Origin: Anaeramoeba flamelloides
Taxonomy: Eukaryota > Metamonada > Anaeramoebidae
DNA length: 64,000 nucleotides
Assembly (NCBI GenBank): GCA_027625915.1
Contig: JANTQA010000029.1
Coordinates: 2,852,001 to 2,916,000 of the forward strand
Direction of reading: 5' to 3'
The notes under the pieces are model-generated. The model worked only from the letters and a program-made list of their open reading frames with translations, had not been told where the DNA came from and searched no databases. This document shows positions 10,301 to 19,946 of the stretch, piece after piece (within the stretch, counting starts at the first letter, position 1; each line of letters begins with the position of its first letter). The translations under genes and the position numbers were made by a program.

Positions 10301-12437
10301 TACAATTTTTAATTATAAATTTTTCTTTCTAATATAATTGTTTATAAATTCTATATCTTATAATCCTTTGATAACACTTCAAATTAAATATTTTGTTTCG
10401 AATGCAATTAGTATATTTATGGTTCTAAGGGATATATCTCAAAGTTAAATAAGAAAAGCTTCATTAAATCTCTTGAAATATCATTTCTAATTGATTTTTG
10501 TAAAGATGTCTAAGTCTTTTTTAAAATAATTAGAAAAAATATTTGGGAATTTGAAATAAAAATTTTCATTTCTTAATTCGAAAATTATGTCAATAAAACA
10601 AAAAGTAAGATCAATGCAAGAAGATACAAATTAACTTTAAGTAAATTGTTTATTATGAATCAAATTAACAAATACAATTAAGATCTCTACCTTTTTATTT
10701 TGAGATTCGATTAGTACTTTTCATTATCTTTGAAGTACTATTATTTTCCAAATAAAAAATGAAAATTTTTAGTTCACATTCCAAAATATTTTTCTAGTTT
10801 TAAAGTTGAAGAAAATTCAAAGATCTTGACAGCATCATTTAGAAATGATATTTTTAGACAATAAATTAAACTTCCTGAGTTAACTCTAAGACAAAATTTT
10901 TACTCTCCTTATTTGATTGTATCAGTAATAATTAATAGTCATTTTGGAAATTTAAATAAAAATTTTCATTTATTAATTGGAAAATAATAGTATATTATTG
11001 TGAATTGAACCAACAAACACAATTTAAATATACTTTCATATCAAAATTGTTGATGTGGTTTATAAATCTCGAAAGTAGTTTAAATTTTTTAAACAAATAT
11101 TTAATAAAAGAGAGATCAAAGTAAAAACATCGAATGTCAAGTTAGTATTACAAAAACGGTTGGTGTGTAGTTATTCCTCTCTTTTGACTTTAAGAATTTA
11201 TTTTTTCTTTTATTATTAATTAATCTTACTTTTCATTGTAAAGGTTTTTTTTATGTTTCAAATTAAAAAAATTGTTGAAATTGTTTTCCCACAACAGAGT
11301 GGAAAGTTTTTTTTCAAGAAAAAGTGTACTCTCGTGAGTATGAGGTAACCTTTTTTTTTTGAAATACTGGTATTTGAAATACAATTGGGATTAAATTACA
11401 CTTAATTTTCAATTTCCTTTTTCAAATAGAGATCAAAGACGGCAAACCACAACCCACTTCTTTGGAAAACTCTAGTTAGCAAAAGAGCAAGATGGAAAAG
11501 GAAGTGAAAGTTGTTTCCCATTTATTTTTCAAACACAGTAGATTATTTTTCATATCAAAATATATTTTTTTGACAAAAGGAATATTTTTGGTTGGGAAAA
11601 CGGATGGTCAGTTTTAGTTTGGATTATTAAGTTTAAAAAACATTTGGATTTTGGGGTGTGTGTATTTTTTTCTCTTTGTTGGTTGAGGAAGTTTGGAAAA
11701 AACAGATTAGTTTTAAAGATAAAAATAATTTGGAGAAAAGATTATTCACAGAAAAGAAAAGAAAAGAAAAGAATTTAAAAGACAAAAGAAAAGAAAAGTA
11801 AAAAGAAAAAAATTACAGAATTAAAAACATTCCAAATATTATACAAATTATTCTCTTTGATGTATTCGTTTGGCCAACATTGGTAATGGTTCCAAGTTCC
11901 ACCGTCAATGGTTCCCTTTAAGATTCAAAACAATAAGAAGAAATAATAATTAATAATTCCAGATCCAAGCAAGTTGAAAATATTTTTAAAAAGAAAACAG
12001 TAATTATTTTGGAAAGGAAAATTAGTCAAAGCAATTAAATTAGAACCACTTTGAAAAAGAACAATTAAAGACAAACTTACCAAGTTAATAACTGTATCCC
12101 AATTGTCAAAATTAAGATCCTCATAATAAATTTCTGATTCATCCCGCCAAATTAAACTGTTATCCGACTCAACCTGAGGAAAAAGGTTGAGGTAAGTGTT
12201 ATTGATCATCCGAAAATGAAGATGAAAATGGAAGTCATCGTTGTCCTCAATTGAAAACCCAAGTGCAGCGTCATAGTTTATTAATCCAGCTAATGTAGTA
12301 TTTTTCGAGACTTCGTTTTTGAGTAGATACACAGTGATGGATTCTTCATAACCGACAGAATCTGTTAAAGTGAAGATTTTTGCGTTTGCCTGATTCAACA
12401 CAAACACAACCAAGAAGAAGAAAAAACAAAATCTCAT
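7347..12437 (-). CDS. Type I membrane protein of unknown family, four exons with a giant intron
   Basis: Predicted minus-strand exons are 12437-12081, 11915-11817, 8236-7866 and 7737-7347, giving 405 residues. Junctions are GTAAGT, GTAATT and GTAAG donors with AAG or TAG acceptors, and phases agree (0, 0, 2). Residues 1-19 are a signal peptide ending NQANA. Residues 20-314 are an acidic, aromatic-rich extracytoplasmic part with few Cys (SQC is absent; YQCWP, ECGS and EDCFPP supply three) and at least two NxT sites. Residues about 315-337 form one membrane span (FALAFTVLPLILILVGAFYF), followed by a basic stop-transfer and a Ser/Asn-rich tail ending in Lys. I do not recognise the family. Intron 2 is about 3.6 kb and is full of palindromic repeats. 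Intron 3 (7738-7865) carries a TG microsatellite. Linking exons 2 and 3 is inference from phase, strand and the fit of signal peptide to membrane anchor. Without that link, exons 1-2 read on to a TAA at 11775. Confidence 0.6.
7771..7790 (+). repeat. TA/TG microsatellite inside intron 3
   Basis: A short (TA)n(TG)n tract inside the 128-bp intron of the membrane-protein gene. Confidence 0.85.
8411..8620. repeat. Dispersed repeat R1, copy 1
   Basis: Begins TTAATTTGGTCATGCAAATG and aligns through TCTTCTCT and CAAATAAATAAATAA blocks with about 53290-53500, same orientation. It lies in intron 2 of the membrane-protein gene. Confidence 0.7.
8968..10437. repeat. Dispersed repeat R2, copy 1 (carries the empty site)
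   Basis: Aligns along about 1.45 kb with 56598-59180, same orientation, at perhaps 75-85% identity by eye. Anchors are TTGATGTACTAATATAT, AATAATAGTAATTCAAAA, GGTAATCAATAGATAAAA (GTAATCAATAGATAAAA here), ATATTGGGGTGC and AAAGTATGATGTGTTTTAA. No protein is evident. At about 10165-10200 it lacks the 0.87-kb palindromic insertion present in the second copy. It includes an AT dinucleotide run near 9271-9290. Confidence 0.75.
10448..10575. repeat. Partial TTATTTTCC palindromic element
   Basis: Carries an internal block (AATATCATTTCTAA) and a right-hand end (TAAAAATTTTCATTT, then a degenerate AATTCGAAAATTATG) related to the full elements at 10740-10989 and 20439-20684. Only this half is present. 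Confidence 0.45.
10740..10989. mobile_element. Small inverted-repeat element, TTATTTTCC family, copy 1
   Basis: A 250-bp element with imperfect terminal inverted repeats of about 50 bp, opening TTATTTTCCAAATAAAAAAT and closing ATTAATTGGAAAATAA. It is non-coding, a MITE-like relic. An inverted second copy is at 20439-20684, and single ends occur at about 10530-10575 and 17755-17812. Confidence 0.6.
11365..11540. mobile_element. TACTGGTATTT MITE, copy 1 (in intron)
   Basis: A 176-bp palindromic element: left end TACTGGTATTTGAAATACAA, right end CAAACACAGTA, with a central block containing CAAATAGAG and GGAAAAGGAAGTGAAAG. It matches the 179-bp element at 61431-61609 in ends, order and size. TA at both ends suggests a Tc1/mariner-type target duplication. 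It lies in the giant intron of the membrane-protein gene. Confidence 0.65.
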
Positions 12438-13106
12438 TTGTTGAAATACAAATCTTAAACGGTCAAGATTTTATTGGTAATTTGTTGTGGTAAATAAGAA
12501 TGGAATTCGGAGTAAAAAATGATTTTTTGAACAAAATGTTCCAGCCTTTGACAAAGTGAAACTTGTCAATAAACTTTATTTCAGAAGAGTGTATATTTAA
12601 ATCTCAATTGAATCTTGTGAGTGTTTTACAAACTTTGGAAAAAAAAATATTAAAATATAAAATGTTTAATAGCTCTTTCCTGATTGTTTACATGATCCAA
12701 ACAAACACTAAACCTAGTACCCACTAATATTTGGTGAGACTTTAGGGGTATCGTGATCTACATTTCTTAAAGAGGTCGAAAGAACACAATTTTTTTAATT
12801 GTGTAAAAATCTTAAGAAAAGACTTTTTAATTTTTGCTTAAGGTAGTTATTGTGAGGTGAAAAAAGTGAAAACGTAAATATAAAAATGCTCTTGAAAGAG
12901 TTTTAAACTTTCAGTTTAATTTAAAAATTTAGGATTCCTTTTACAAAAAAAGGCTAAATTTTTACATTTTTTCCTTTCAAAATTTATTTTAATACTTTCG
13001 AATAGAATTTCCATTTCAAATCTCAAAGCACCAAACAATTCCTTGGCTTGTTCAAAATATTTTGTTTTGTGACTTACTTTTACAAGTTTGAAGTGTGTTA
13101 AAATTT
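12438..13106. other. 5' flank of the membrane-protein gene, no gene seen
   Basis: AT-rich. A patch at about 13010-13105 with TTTTACAAGTTTGAA resembles 46600-46690, so part of it is dispersed repeat. Confidence 0.45.
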
Positions 13107-14046
13107 GAACTTGTACTAGATTATCCCTTAAAGCAGTAGTTTGAGTATAAAAGCGGAAATTGGCCATTTTGAAAATTCATTTTTTTTAATTATTTTTCCA
13201 ACATGAAAAAACAATAATCTATGATACAAGTTTAGGTTGGTCAAAAATTCAGAGAACGAAAAATGGAAACCACTCATCATTGAAAGATCTACTAATGGAA
13301 AAAATTTTTCAAACACAATAAAACACACGTTGACATTTTTTTCAAAATTTTTGGATAAGAAAAGAAAAGAAAAGAAAAAAAAAAAAAGTAAAGAAAAGAA
13401 AAAAAAAAAAAGTAAAGAAAAGAAAAGAAAAGAAAAGAAAAGAAAAGAAAAGAAAAGAAAAGAAAAGAAAAGAAAAGAAAAGAATAGAATAGAATAGAAC
13501 AGAAAGGTGAAATCAGAATAGAATAGAAAAGAATAGAATGGTTAAATTGCAAAGAAAAGAAGAGAAAAGAAAAGAAAAGAAAAAAATTTTTTTTTAGTTT
13601 ATAAATGAAAAATTAAAGAACATTTTTTTTTTGAAATTGAATAGAATTACACAAACTTATTTATCAACTCAAGTTCTTTCAATAAAAAAAATCTCAATCA
13701 ATTGCTTATCAAAAAAAATATTTTTCCAAAAAACAAAAACAAAAAGCAAGATTTATTCAACAGATTAAAAGATAAACAAATTTTTTTGGAAATGGCTGCG
13801 AGATATCAACACTATCTTATTCCCTTTAAAATTATTCCAAATTTTTATTGATCTTTATTTTTTTATTTAAAATCTTCTTTTCTTTTTCATTTTTATCTCG
13901 CAAAAATTTTCTTTTTTCATTTTTACAAATTCTCATTTATGAAAAAAAATAAAAATAAAACTGACAAATTGCAAATGGAAAATTGAAAAAAAATGTTCGC
14001 AATGGCCATTTTTTCCTTTTATATTGATACTACCGCTTTAAAGGCA
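13107..14046. repeat. Inverted-repeat structure around an AAAAG microsatellite
   Basis: The arms at about 13107-13166 and 13995-14046 are imperfect inverted copies. Read inward, both give CTTAAAGC or CTTTAAAGC, then a TATAAAAG box, then TGGCCATT. Between them lies a long AAAAG/AAAGT tract (13360-13580). This could be a decayed foldback element. The inward-facing TATAAAAG boxes are noted but not proven promoters. Confidence 0.45.
13360..13580 (+). repeat. Long (AAAAG)n microsatellite
   Basis: About 220 bp of AAAAG units with some AATAG variants at the 3' end. It generates spurious Lys/Glu- and Phe/Ser-rich frames on both strands. Confidence 0.9.
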
Positions 14047-14284
14047 TTTTTTTGAAAAATGTTCAATCAAAAATAACAAACATGAACATTTTTTTAGTTT
14101 GTGTTGAATTAATTTTGGATTTGGTAATTTTGATTATTTTTTTATTAACGAACAAGTGCAAATTATACTTTGGTTGTCAGTAGATATTTATTTACTTTCA
14201 GAAATTAAAGCATGGTACAAAAGATTTCAGGAATATGAATTAATGAAAATAATTTCAAACTATTTTTGATTTAAAATTAATTCA

Positions 14285-15608
14285 TTAAGGGAGCTGTACT
14301 GTATCAAAGGGTATATTTATTTTCAGTGAACTTGCAATATAGAGTGTTGGTTTTTGTGGGAGTTGGTTAGTAAAAAAAATTTTCTCCAATTTGAAACGAA
14401 AAAAAATGAGAATTTAGCGATTTTTTGTAGGAAATTCAATTTTCAAAATGATCTCGAAGAAAAAATGAAAAAAAAGGTTGGGGGAAATCGTTTTTGGGGA
14501 AAAAAAGTACCGGGCATAACGTGAGATAGTGGCTCATATTGTTTTATCAATTGTAGTTTGTATTTTTAATTGGTAAAACAGGATGAGCCACTATCTCACG
14601 TTATGCCCGGTACCTAAACTTTAGAAAACTGATTTTTTTTGGAAAAAAATTGGAAAATCAAAAAGAAAATGACAAAAAAACCAATTTAACCTTAAATCCA
14701 ATCAAAAAGGATTTTTTTCACCATTTCTAACTTCCAAAATAATTCACAATTAGATCAAATTCAAGAAAAAAAATTTTGAATTTGTTCAACATTTTGCCTT
14801 TCAAAACTTTTTATTTTAAAGATGAAAAAGATTGTGTTTGGCAAACCCGTAATTGGTTAAAGACTGAGTTTTTGAAATGCGTATCTTCTCTGAACAAATT
14901 TAACATTTTTTTTTTTTCATTTTTTCCACATCTTTTTTTTTTTTTTTTCCTTTTCCACCTTTTTTTTAAAAACAAAATTAGTGCTGTTGGAAGTGGTTGT
15001 TTTGGAAGACTTTTGGAACTTAGAACAAATTCCATTCAACTTTGCAATTACAAGCATTTTTTATTCGGAGGCTTTTGGATCTTTTTAATTTTTACAAAAA
15101 CCAGAATTAAGGAAATGACAATATAACATTCAAAGTAAAAATAACCCAACCAATTGGAACACATGAAACAAATCAACTTTTCTTATTTTTTGTACACTTT
15201 TCAGTAAGATCCCAAACATTTTTTTTCTGAACAAAAATAAAAATAAAAAAAACCTCCTATTTTAACCTTTAATTTTTTTGTTTTCAAGTTTTAAAAAAGA
15301 ATTTAGTTGAAGAAGTTAAGAAATCGTTTTTCGATTTTTTTTTGAACAATTTATCAAGGAGAATTGCCTTGAAACTTTTTTTATTATTTTTCTGAGAAAC
15401 GTAAAATACCTTATTTTATTTTTTTTATTTCTTTGTCAAAAATTTTCAATTTTTTATTCATTTTTCCTTGTCACACGTGGAAAAGGTGAGGGAAAATGTT
15501 TTCAAATCGAAAATTGAGGATTTCTTTTAGATCAATGTTCGATCTGGTGAGTGAAATTATTCAAGACTCTCGAACTGTAATTTATTTGATACAGTACAGC
15601 TACCTTAA
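14285..15608. mobile_element. TTAA-flanked inverted-repeat element
   Basis: TTAA lies at both outer edges (14285-14288 and 15605-15608). It is followed inward by GGGAGCTGTACTGTATCAAA on the left and, in inverse, GGTAGCTGTACTGTATCAAA on the right. Length is about 1.3 kb. A duplicated TTAA is the known piggyBac-superfamily target, but no transposase was recognised, so a non-autonomous piggyBac-like relic is an inference. A 107-bp hairpin element is nested inside. The 116-codon frame at 14776-15126 has a long Phe/poly-T middle and is probably not a gene. Confidence 0.55.
14507..14613. mobile_element. 107-bp near-perfect hairpin (MITE-like)
   Basis: The left arm GTACCGGGCATAACGTGAGA continues TAGTGGCTCAT. 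The right arm is its exact reverse complement, for about 31 bp, around a loop of roughly 45 bp. It is strikingly less AT-rich than its surroundings. A TA at each edge outside CCGGGCATAACG would fit a Tc1/mariner-type insertion. It sits inside the TTAA-flanked element. A structured-RNA precursor is an alternative reading. Confidence 0.75.
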
Positions 15609-15929
15609 GATTTATTTCTTTTAACTGATATTTAGAAAAATTAATCCATCTTTTTCATAGAAAGGACAAATCCTTAAAAAATGATCAATATTTACGATAA
15701 TTTCCTTCTGTTCATACTTTAAACATCAAGGACCAAATTGATTGCAATTATTACCAATTAACATAATAATTTCAATTTAAGCAGTTAGTGAATGTTCTGA
15801 ATTTTAGAATTTGTGAACTTGATGGATAACTCAAATATTTTTGGGTTTTTAAATATTTTCGATTTATAAATATTGTAGAATAATTTTGTGGAATGTCGAC
15901 AAGTGCAGTTGAGTGTCTTCAAGTGCCTA

Positions 15930-16160
15930 GGTTTTCCAAAAATCAAAATAATTGAATAAAATCTTTGATTTTACTCAATTCTTTTGAATCCTGGAAAACC
16001 TAATGAAGATTTTTTTTCTACTTTTTGGAATGTAAAGAAAATAAAATAAATTTTCTTAACATTTCAAAAAGTAAAAAAAAGCTAACAGCGGTTTTCCAGG
16101 ATTCAAAAGAATTGAGTAAAATCAAAGATTTTATTCAATTATTTTAAATTTTGGAAAACC
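15930..16160. repeat. Inverted pair of 71-bp GGTTTTCC palindromes
   Basis: The unit at 15930-16000 and the unit at 16090-16160 are each 71 bp, start GGTTTTCC and end GGAAAACC. The second is nearly the reverse complement of the first (a few differences). Each is also roughly self-complementary. A third 71-bp unit is at 45951-46021, and diverged relatives lie at 45307-45389 and 53087-53277. The flanks TAACGA/TAACGACA recur after the right end. Confidence 0.7.
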
Positions 16161-16693
16161 TAACGAAACTTCCAACTTTTGGAATTCAACAACTCATTAT
16201 ATATGTATTTATATATTTCTTTTTGTTTCGTTCAATAAAATCTTTCGAATTCCAATTTATTTTATTATATATTTGTTAATTAATTTTTTCTAATTTTTCA
16301 AAATTAACCCGAAATAAATACATAATTTATTTTTTGAATTTAAATTTCCTTTTAGGTACCGAAATTATCATATTTTAAATTGTAAATTCTATTTTATAAA
16401 TAAGAATTGGTTTATTTCTATTTATTTAGCATATTCCAGTAATATATGGAATTTATCCAAGAATTTGAATAATTGGAAGTTTTTATTTCAACTTTATATA
16501 TTTCTAAACTGTAAGTCAACAAACTTGTTATAAAATATTTAAATAATCTAATTCTCAAGTGATTATTCATGGAATTCTTGTTAAATAATTGTTTGCAGTT
16601 GTTATATGTTTATTTGGGTTAATTTAAATATAAAATAGACTATATGCAAAGTTTTATCTAATACTTATACCGTTATATTAATATTTTGTTTTT

Positions 16694-16925
16694 TAATCTT
16701 TTAAAACAACTGATTTCGGTTTATTGGGTTTTAATCTAAATTGAATAATAATTCCACTCATTGAATTTAATTTCTGATTTAATTGATTATTATTTCCTTT
16801 TATAATTAGTATTAAATCATCTGCATAAGAAATTTGTATTTTTTTTTTTTTTTTTCCAAATAATTTACTCTTTGAGTACTAAATGTAAAATAAACAATAA
16901 AAAACACCTCCAAAAGTGGAAATTG
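16694..16925 (-). mobile_element. Degraded LINE-type reverse transcriptase fragment
   Basis: The minus strand at 16828-16697 reads SYADDLILIIKGNNNQLNQ and, further on, FRLKPNKPKSVVLKD. This is the YADD catalytic motif with the following LK-N-K-K segment typical of non-LTR reverse transcriptases. Upstream, around 16925-16880, STFGGVFYCLFYI may be the GxPQGxxxSPLLF block. The fragment is short and interrupted, and no endonuclease or tail was found. LINE assignment rests on the YADD spacing; the rest is inference. Confidence 0.55.
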
Positions 16926-17639
16926 AGTCCTTAACCATTCTATTGTTTTTATTATTTAATATTGTTTTTTATTATTTCTTTCGGGATGGATTTTCCCAAA
17001 ATAAATTGGTTTTTTTTTAAAAAACAAATTTTCAAATTAAAGGTATTTGAATAATAAATGAAAAAAATTTAAATTTGATTTTGTACTTGATTTAATATAT
17101 AAATTTATTCAAGAAGGAGAATGTAATTTTATTTTTCTATTAATTTACTTTTGTAAAAATTTTATTGAATATATCGAGTATATGTGTGAAATCATATTTC
17201 TAATTAAAAGTAAAATTCCAGTATCAACAAAAAACCAAAAAATAGCACTCAATTTTATTCCATTAAAATTTCAAATAATATTATTAAAAAAGTGACTATT
17301 TAAAAAATTCAATATTTTATTATAAAAACTCGTTATATAGAAAAAAAAAAATACTCGAAATTTAAGTTAAACAAAAATATATATTCGATTTCAGTTATTC
17401 TAATTTTGTAAATTATTTTTTCAAAGTTAGGAGAATTTTATGTAATTAATAAAATAAAACTATTAAAATCATTCAGATTTGAAAAGCACTTTCTCCAAAA
17501 TTCCCAACTTTTGAAAAAACTGGCTTCATTTTGGGGTAATATTTTTTTTTTGAATTAATTTACAATAATGAACTTTATATTGGACATTTTGTTAGAACAA
17601 AAAAAAATAAATTTTAAAACAATTTGTTGAAAAAAACAA

Positions 17640-17812
17640 GGAATATAAACTTTGTTCCAGTAAAAGGTTCCCAGCATTTTTTTTTCAAAGATCAATTATT
17701 TTTTATAATTGTCCTTTGAAAAGTAAATAAGAAATAATAGAATAATATTTATTTTGGAAATTGAAATAAAAATTTTCATTTATTAATTGGAAAATAACAG
17801 AAATTATATCAA
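17640..17812. repeat. Dispersed repeat related to 29760-29870, plus a TTATTTTCC-family end
   Basis: The stretch with ATAAACTTTGTTCCAGT, TTTTTTTCAAAGATCAATTA and GAATAATATT matches about 29760-29870 in order and spacing. It is followed by a single end of the TTATTTTCC family (TAAAAATTTTCATTTATTAA). Confidence 0.5.
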
Positions 17813-18042
17813 ATACTATATTTTAAATCAAGAAATAAATATTTTCATATTGATTTTGTGTTTAATTTAATTTCTAATTTGTTAATTGGTATGTGGATAA
17901 ATTATTCAAGTATGTGTCCTCTTCTCCACACATTGATTAAATTGTTGATTTATTTGATTAAATAAATGATTTTCTGATTGGAGTTTTTAAATAGACTGAT
18001 TAGCTCACAATGTAAAAAATGTTCCTATCCCCTTCAAGCTAA

Positions 18043-18276
18043 ATGATAAAATTCAACAATTGTTCAAACATAAAATTGAAAAGACAAATCAAAAATGATT
18101 CAGGTAAAAAGAAATTCCTCAAGGTTACTTTTCAAGAAATTTCAAAAAATAGAGTAATTTTCACAGATTTTTATCTCACTTCTTTTTTTCCACCTTATTC
18201 TCTTGTTTTAAAACGAAAAGAACTTTTCAAATTGATCGACTATTTTTTGTATGGTAAAATCTCAACGTATCTTTAA
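18043..18276 (+). CDS. Short hypothetical ORF
   Basis: A 77-codon frame from ATG at 18043 to TAA, Lys- and Phe-rich (KKKFLKVTFQEISKNRVIF). Just upstream another frame gives QCKKCSYP, a possible CxxC, so an exon boundary or frame change is possible. There is no recognisable domain, and the length is close to chance for this composition. It could be an exon of an unseen gene. Confidence 0.2.
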   Translation: MIKFNNCSNIKLKRQIKNDSGKKKFLKVTFQEISKNRVIFTDFYLTSFFPPYSLVLKRKELFKLIDYFLYGKISTYL

Positions 18277-18607
18277 AATTTTTAATTTTTATGAATATTA
18301 CTGTATAAGTGAACAAATTTCAAATTCAACCAAAATTAAGAAAAGAATTTACCTTTAAAAATCTTGAATTGGGATCAAGAATAAAAATTTTTCCATTTTT
18401 TGAAAAGAAAAAATCAAGTGATCAATTTTTTTTTTTAAAAAAAAAGAAACAAAGCTCAAAACAATCTTAGACTTCGGTCACTCAAAAGAAACCAAGACGA
18501 ATTAATTTTTGATCAAATTTTTAAGAAGAAGGAAATTTTTTTTTAAAAAAAAGAGATCTGTGAAAAACAAAAATAATAACTAAAAGGGTAATTCTAAACT
18601 GTTTTAT

Positions 18608-18913
18608 TCATAAGGTTTTATTACCAGGGCCGGTTTGTAATTTATCCTGATAGTGCCATTCAGTTCTTTCGAGATTTATTAAGTAATAATTTTCATCATT
18701 AATTTTTTTTTTCACCAAATCTCCAAATCCTTTTTTATTTAATAAACCAAAAAAAAACAACAACAAAAAAGAAAGCAAATAAATATAAGAAAAAAAACTT
18801 TTCTGTATTAAAAAGAGCCAACCAGCCAACAGCACACTCAGCCAAAACAGAATACCAAATATGCAACCTCTCAACAAAAGCGTAACAAAAAAAAAAAAAC
18901 GAACCAAGACCAA
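18608..18913 (-). CDS. Hypothetical ORF antisense to the 5' end of the next gene
   Basis: A 101-codon frame. The N-terminal two-thirds is hydrophobic and partly the complement of a Lys-rich plus-strand segment. The C terminus, INDENYYLINLERTEWHYQD then KLQTGPGNKTL, looks protein-like and lies in less AT-rich DNA. It might be the last exon of a minus-strand gene. No upstream exon was found and it overlaps the plus-strand gene at 18861, so both cannot be fully independent. Confidence 0.25.
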   Translation of the reverse strand: MVLVRFFFFVTLLLRGCIFGILFWLSVLLAGWLFLIQKSFFSYIYLLSFLLLFFFGLLNKKGFGDLVKKKINDENYYLINLERTEWHYQDKLQTGPGNKTL

Positions 18914-19946
18914 AAATCAAAAAAGAATTGAACAATTGATGTCCTTGAACAATGGATCAGTTGAAGGTTTACCAAAAGTGTCTCTCTTGTGGCCAAATTG
19001 CCCCAAGGAAATTTATGTTCATAAAAATTATTTAACCAAATATAATTTGACTTATGAGGAATTATTTTATTTTATGATCAAAAAATTCAATCTCGCTCCT
19101 CCATTGAACGAAACCAAAAGTGATCAACAAAAATATCAGAAAGTCAATCCTAAAGATACTCAGTGGTACAAGTTTGTATTTCACAAAAGCTGGGATATTG
19201 ATCAAAAAGATCTTGATTATGTGTTCTCCAAATTGTTTGCTAAAAAATATTTGAAAATTGGAAAAAAATTCAAATTGGCATCCAAGGAACACTCAAATTA
19301 TTTCAAGGGAGTCAAAGAACGATTGTTTTTTGAACAAGACTACCAATTACCATGCGAAGTGTTAATATCGAAGGACACCTTAGTTGAATTGTTTACTCCT
19401 CAATTCAAAAAAAACGACAAGAATGAAAACAATGAAAGCAAGAATGGCAAAAAAAAACGCAAGCCAAACCCCAAAATTAAAAAGTTACACAGAGGCATGA
19501 GCTTCTTTTTCGAGGCAAGGTTTAATTTGAAAAATGCCACTGGAATGGCACGTGATGTGTTAAGGTATGCCAGGAATAAAGCTAGTCTGCACAATGATAA
19601 TGATGTTAAGAAAATGATCACAAAAAGCAAAAAGTCTAATGGTAATGAATCACCAATAAGAAAGAGAAAAAGAAAAAGAAGAAATAAAAAACACAAACAC
19701 AAATCAATAAAACTATTACAACTAAAAACAATACACAGGAAAAAGGAGGGCTTACAACTTGAGATGCCCCTAGAAAAAAAATCAATCAAAACTAAAAAAA
19801 GAATTAAACACAAAATTAAGAAGAGAAAATTATTAATAAAAAATAAGGTTCTAGAAAACCAGAATCAAAAATCTGAAAATGATGATATAAAAGAACTTGT
19901 AGATGCTTTAGTTCAATTTTGGAAAATGAATAGTGAAATGATCTAA
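18861..19946 (+). CDS. Lys-rich, probably nuclear protein of unknown function
   Basis: A single 361-residue frame, intronless, starting MQPLNKSVTKKKKRTKTKNQ. Residues about 35-215 look folded, with mixed hydrophobic and aromatic content, for example PKVSLLWPNCPKEIYVHKNY, QWYKFVFHKSWDID and RLFFEQDYQLPCEVLISKD. Two basic, low-complexity blocks follow (about 200-212 and 265-345), with runs such as KRKRKRRNKKHKHK that would serve as nuclear localisation signals. The C terminus is a short acidic/hydrophobic helix (IKELVDALVQFWKMNSEM). No family was recognised. A nuclear or nucleolar role is inferred only from basic content. The ATG at 18861 follows a poorly T-rich, A/C-rich leader, unlike the surrounding DNA, which suits a 5' UTR. 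Confidence 0.65.
   Translation: MQPLNKSVTKKKKRTKTKNQKRIEQLMSLNNGSVEGLPKVSLLWPNCPKEIYVHKNYLTKYNLTYEELFYFMIKKFNLAPPLNETKSDQQKYQKVNPKDTQWYKFVFHKSWDIDQKDLDYVFSKLFAKKYLKIGKKFKLASKEHSNYFKGVKERLFFEQDYQLPCEVLISKDTLVELFTPQFKKNDKNENNESKNGKKKRKPNPKIKKLHRGMSFFFEARFNLKNATGMARDVLRYARNKASLHNDNDVKKMITKSKKSNGNESPIRKRKRKRRNKKHKHKSIKLLQLKTIHRKKEGLQLEMPLEKKSIKTKKRIKHKIKKRKLLIKNKVLENQNQKSENDDIKELVDALVQFWKMNSEMI

Noticed and set aside
12916-13328. Overlapping minus-strand ORFs
   Set aside because: They overlie a dispersed repeat and inverted arm with no conserved domain.
13237-13552. Lys/Glu-rich and Phe/Ser-rich frames on both strands
   Set aside because: They are translations of the AAAAG microsatellite; the same applies near 4762-5123.
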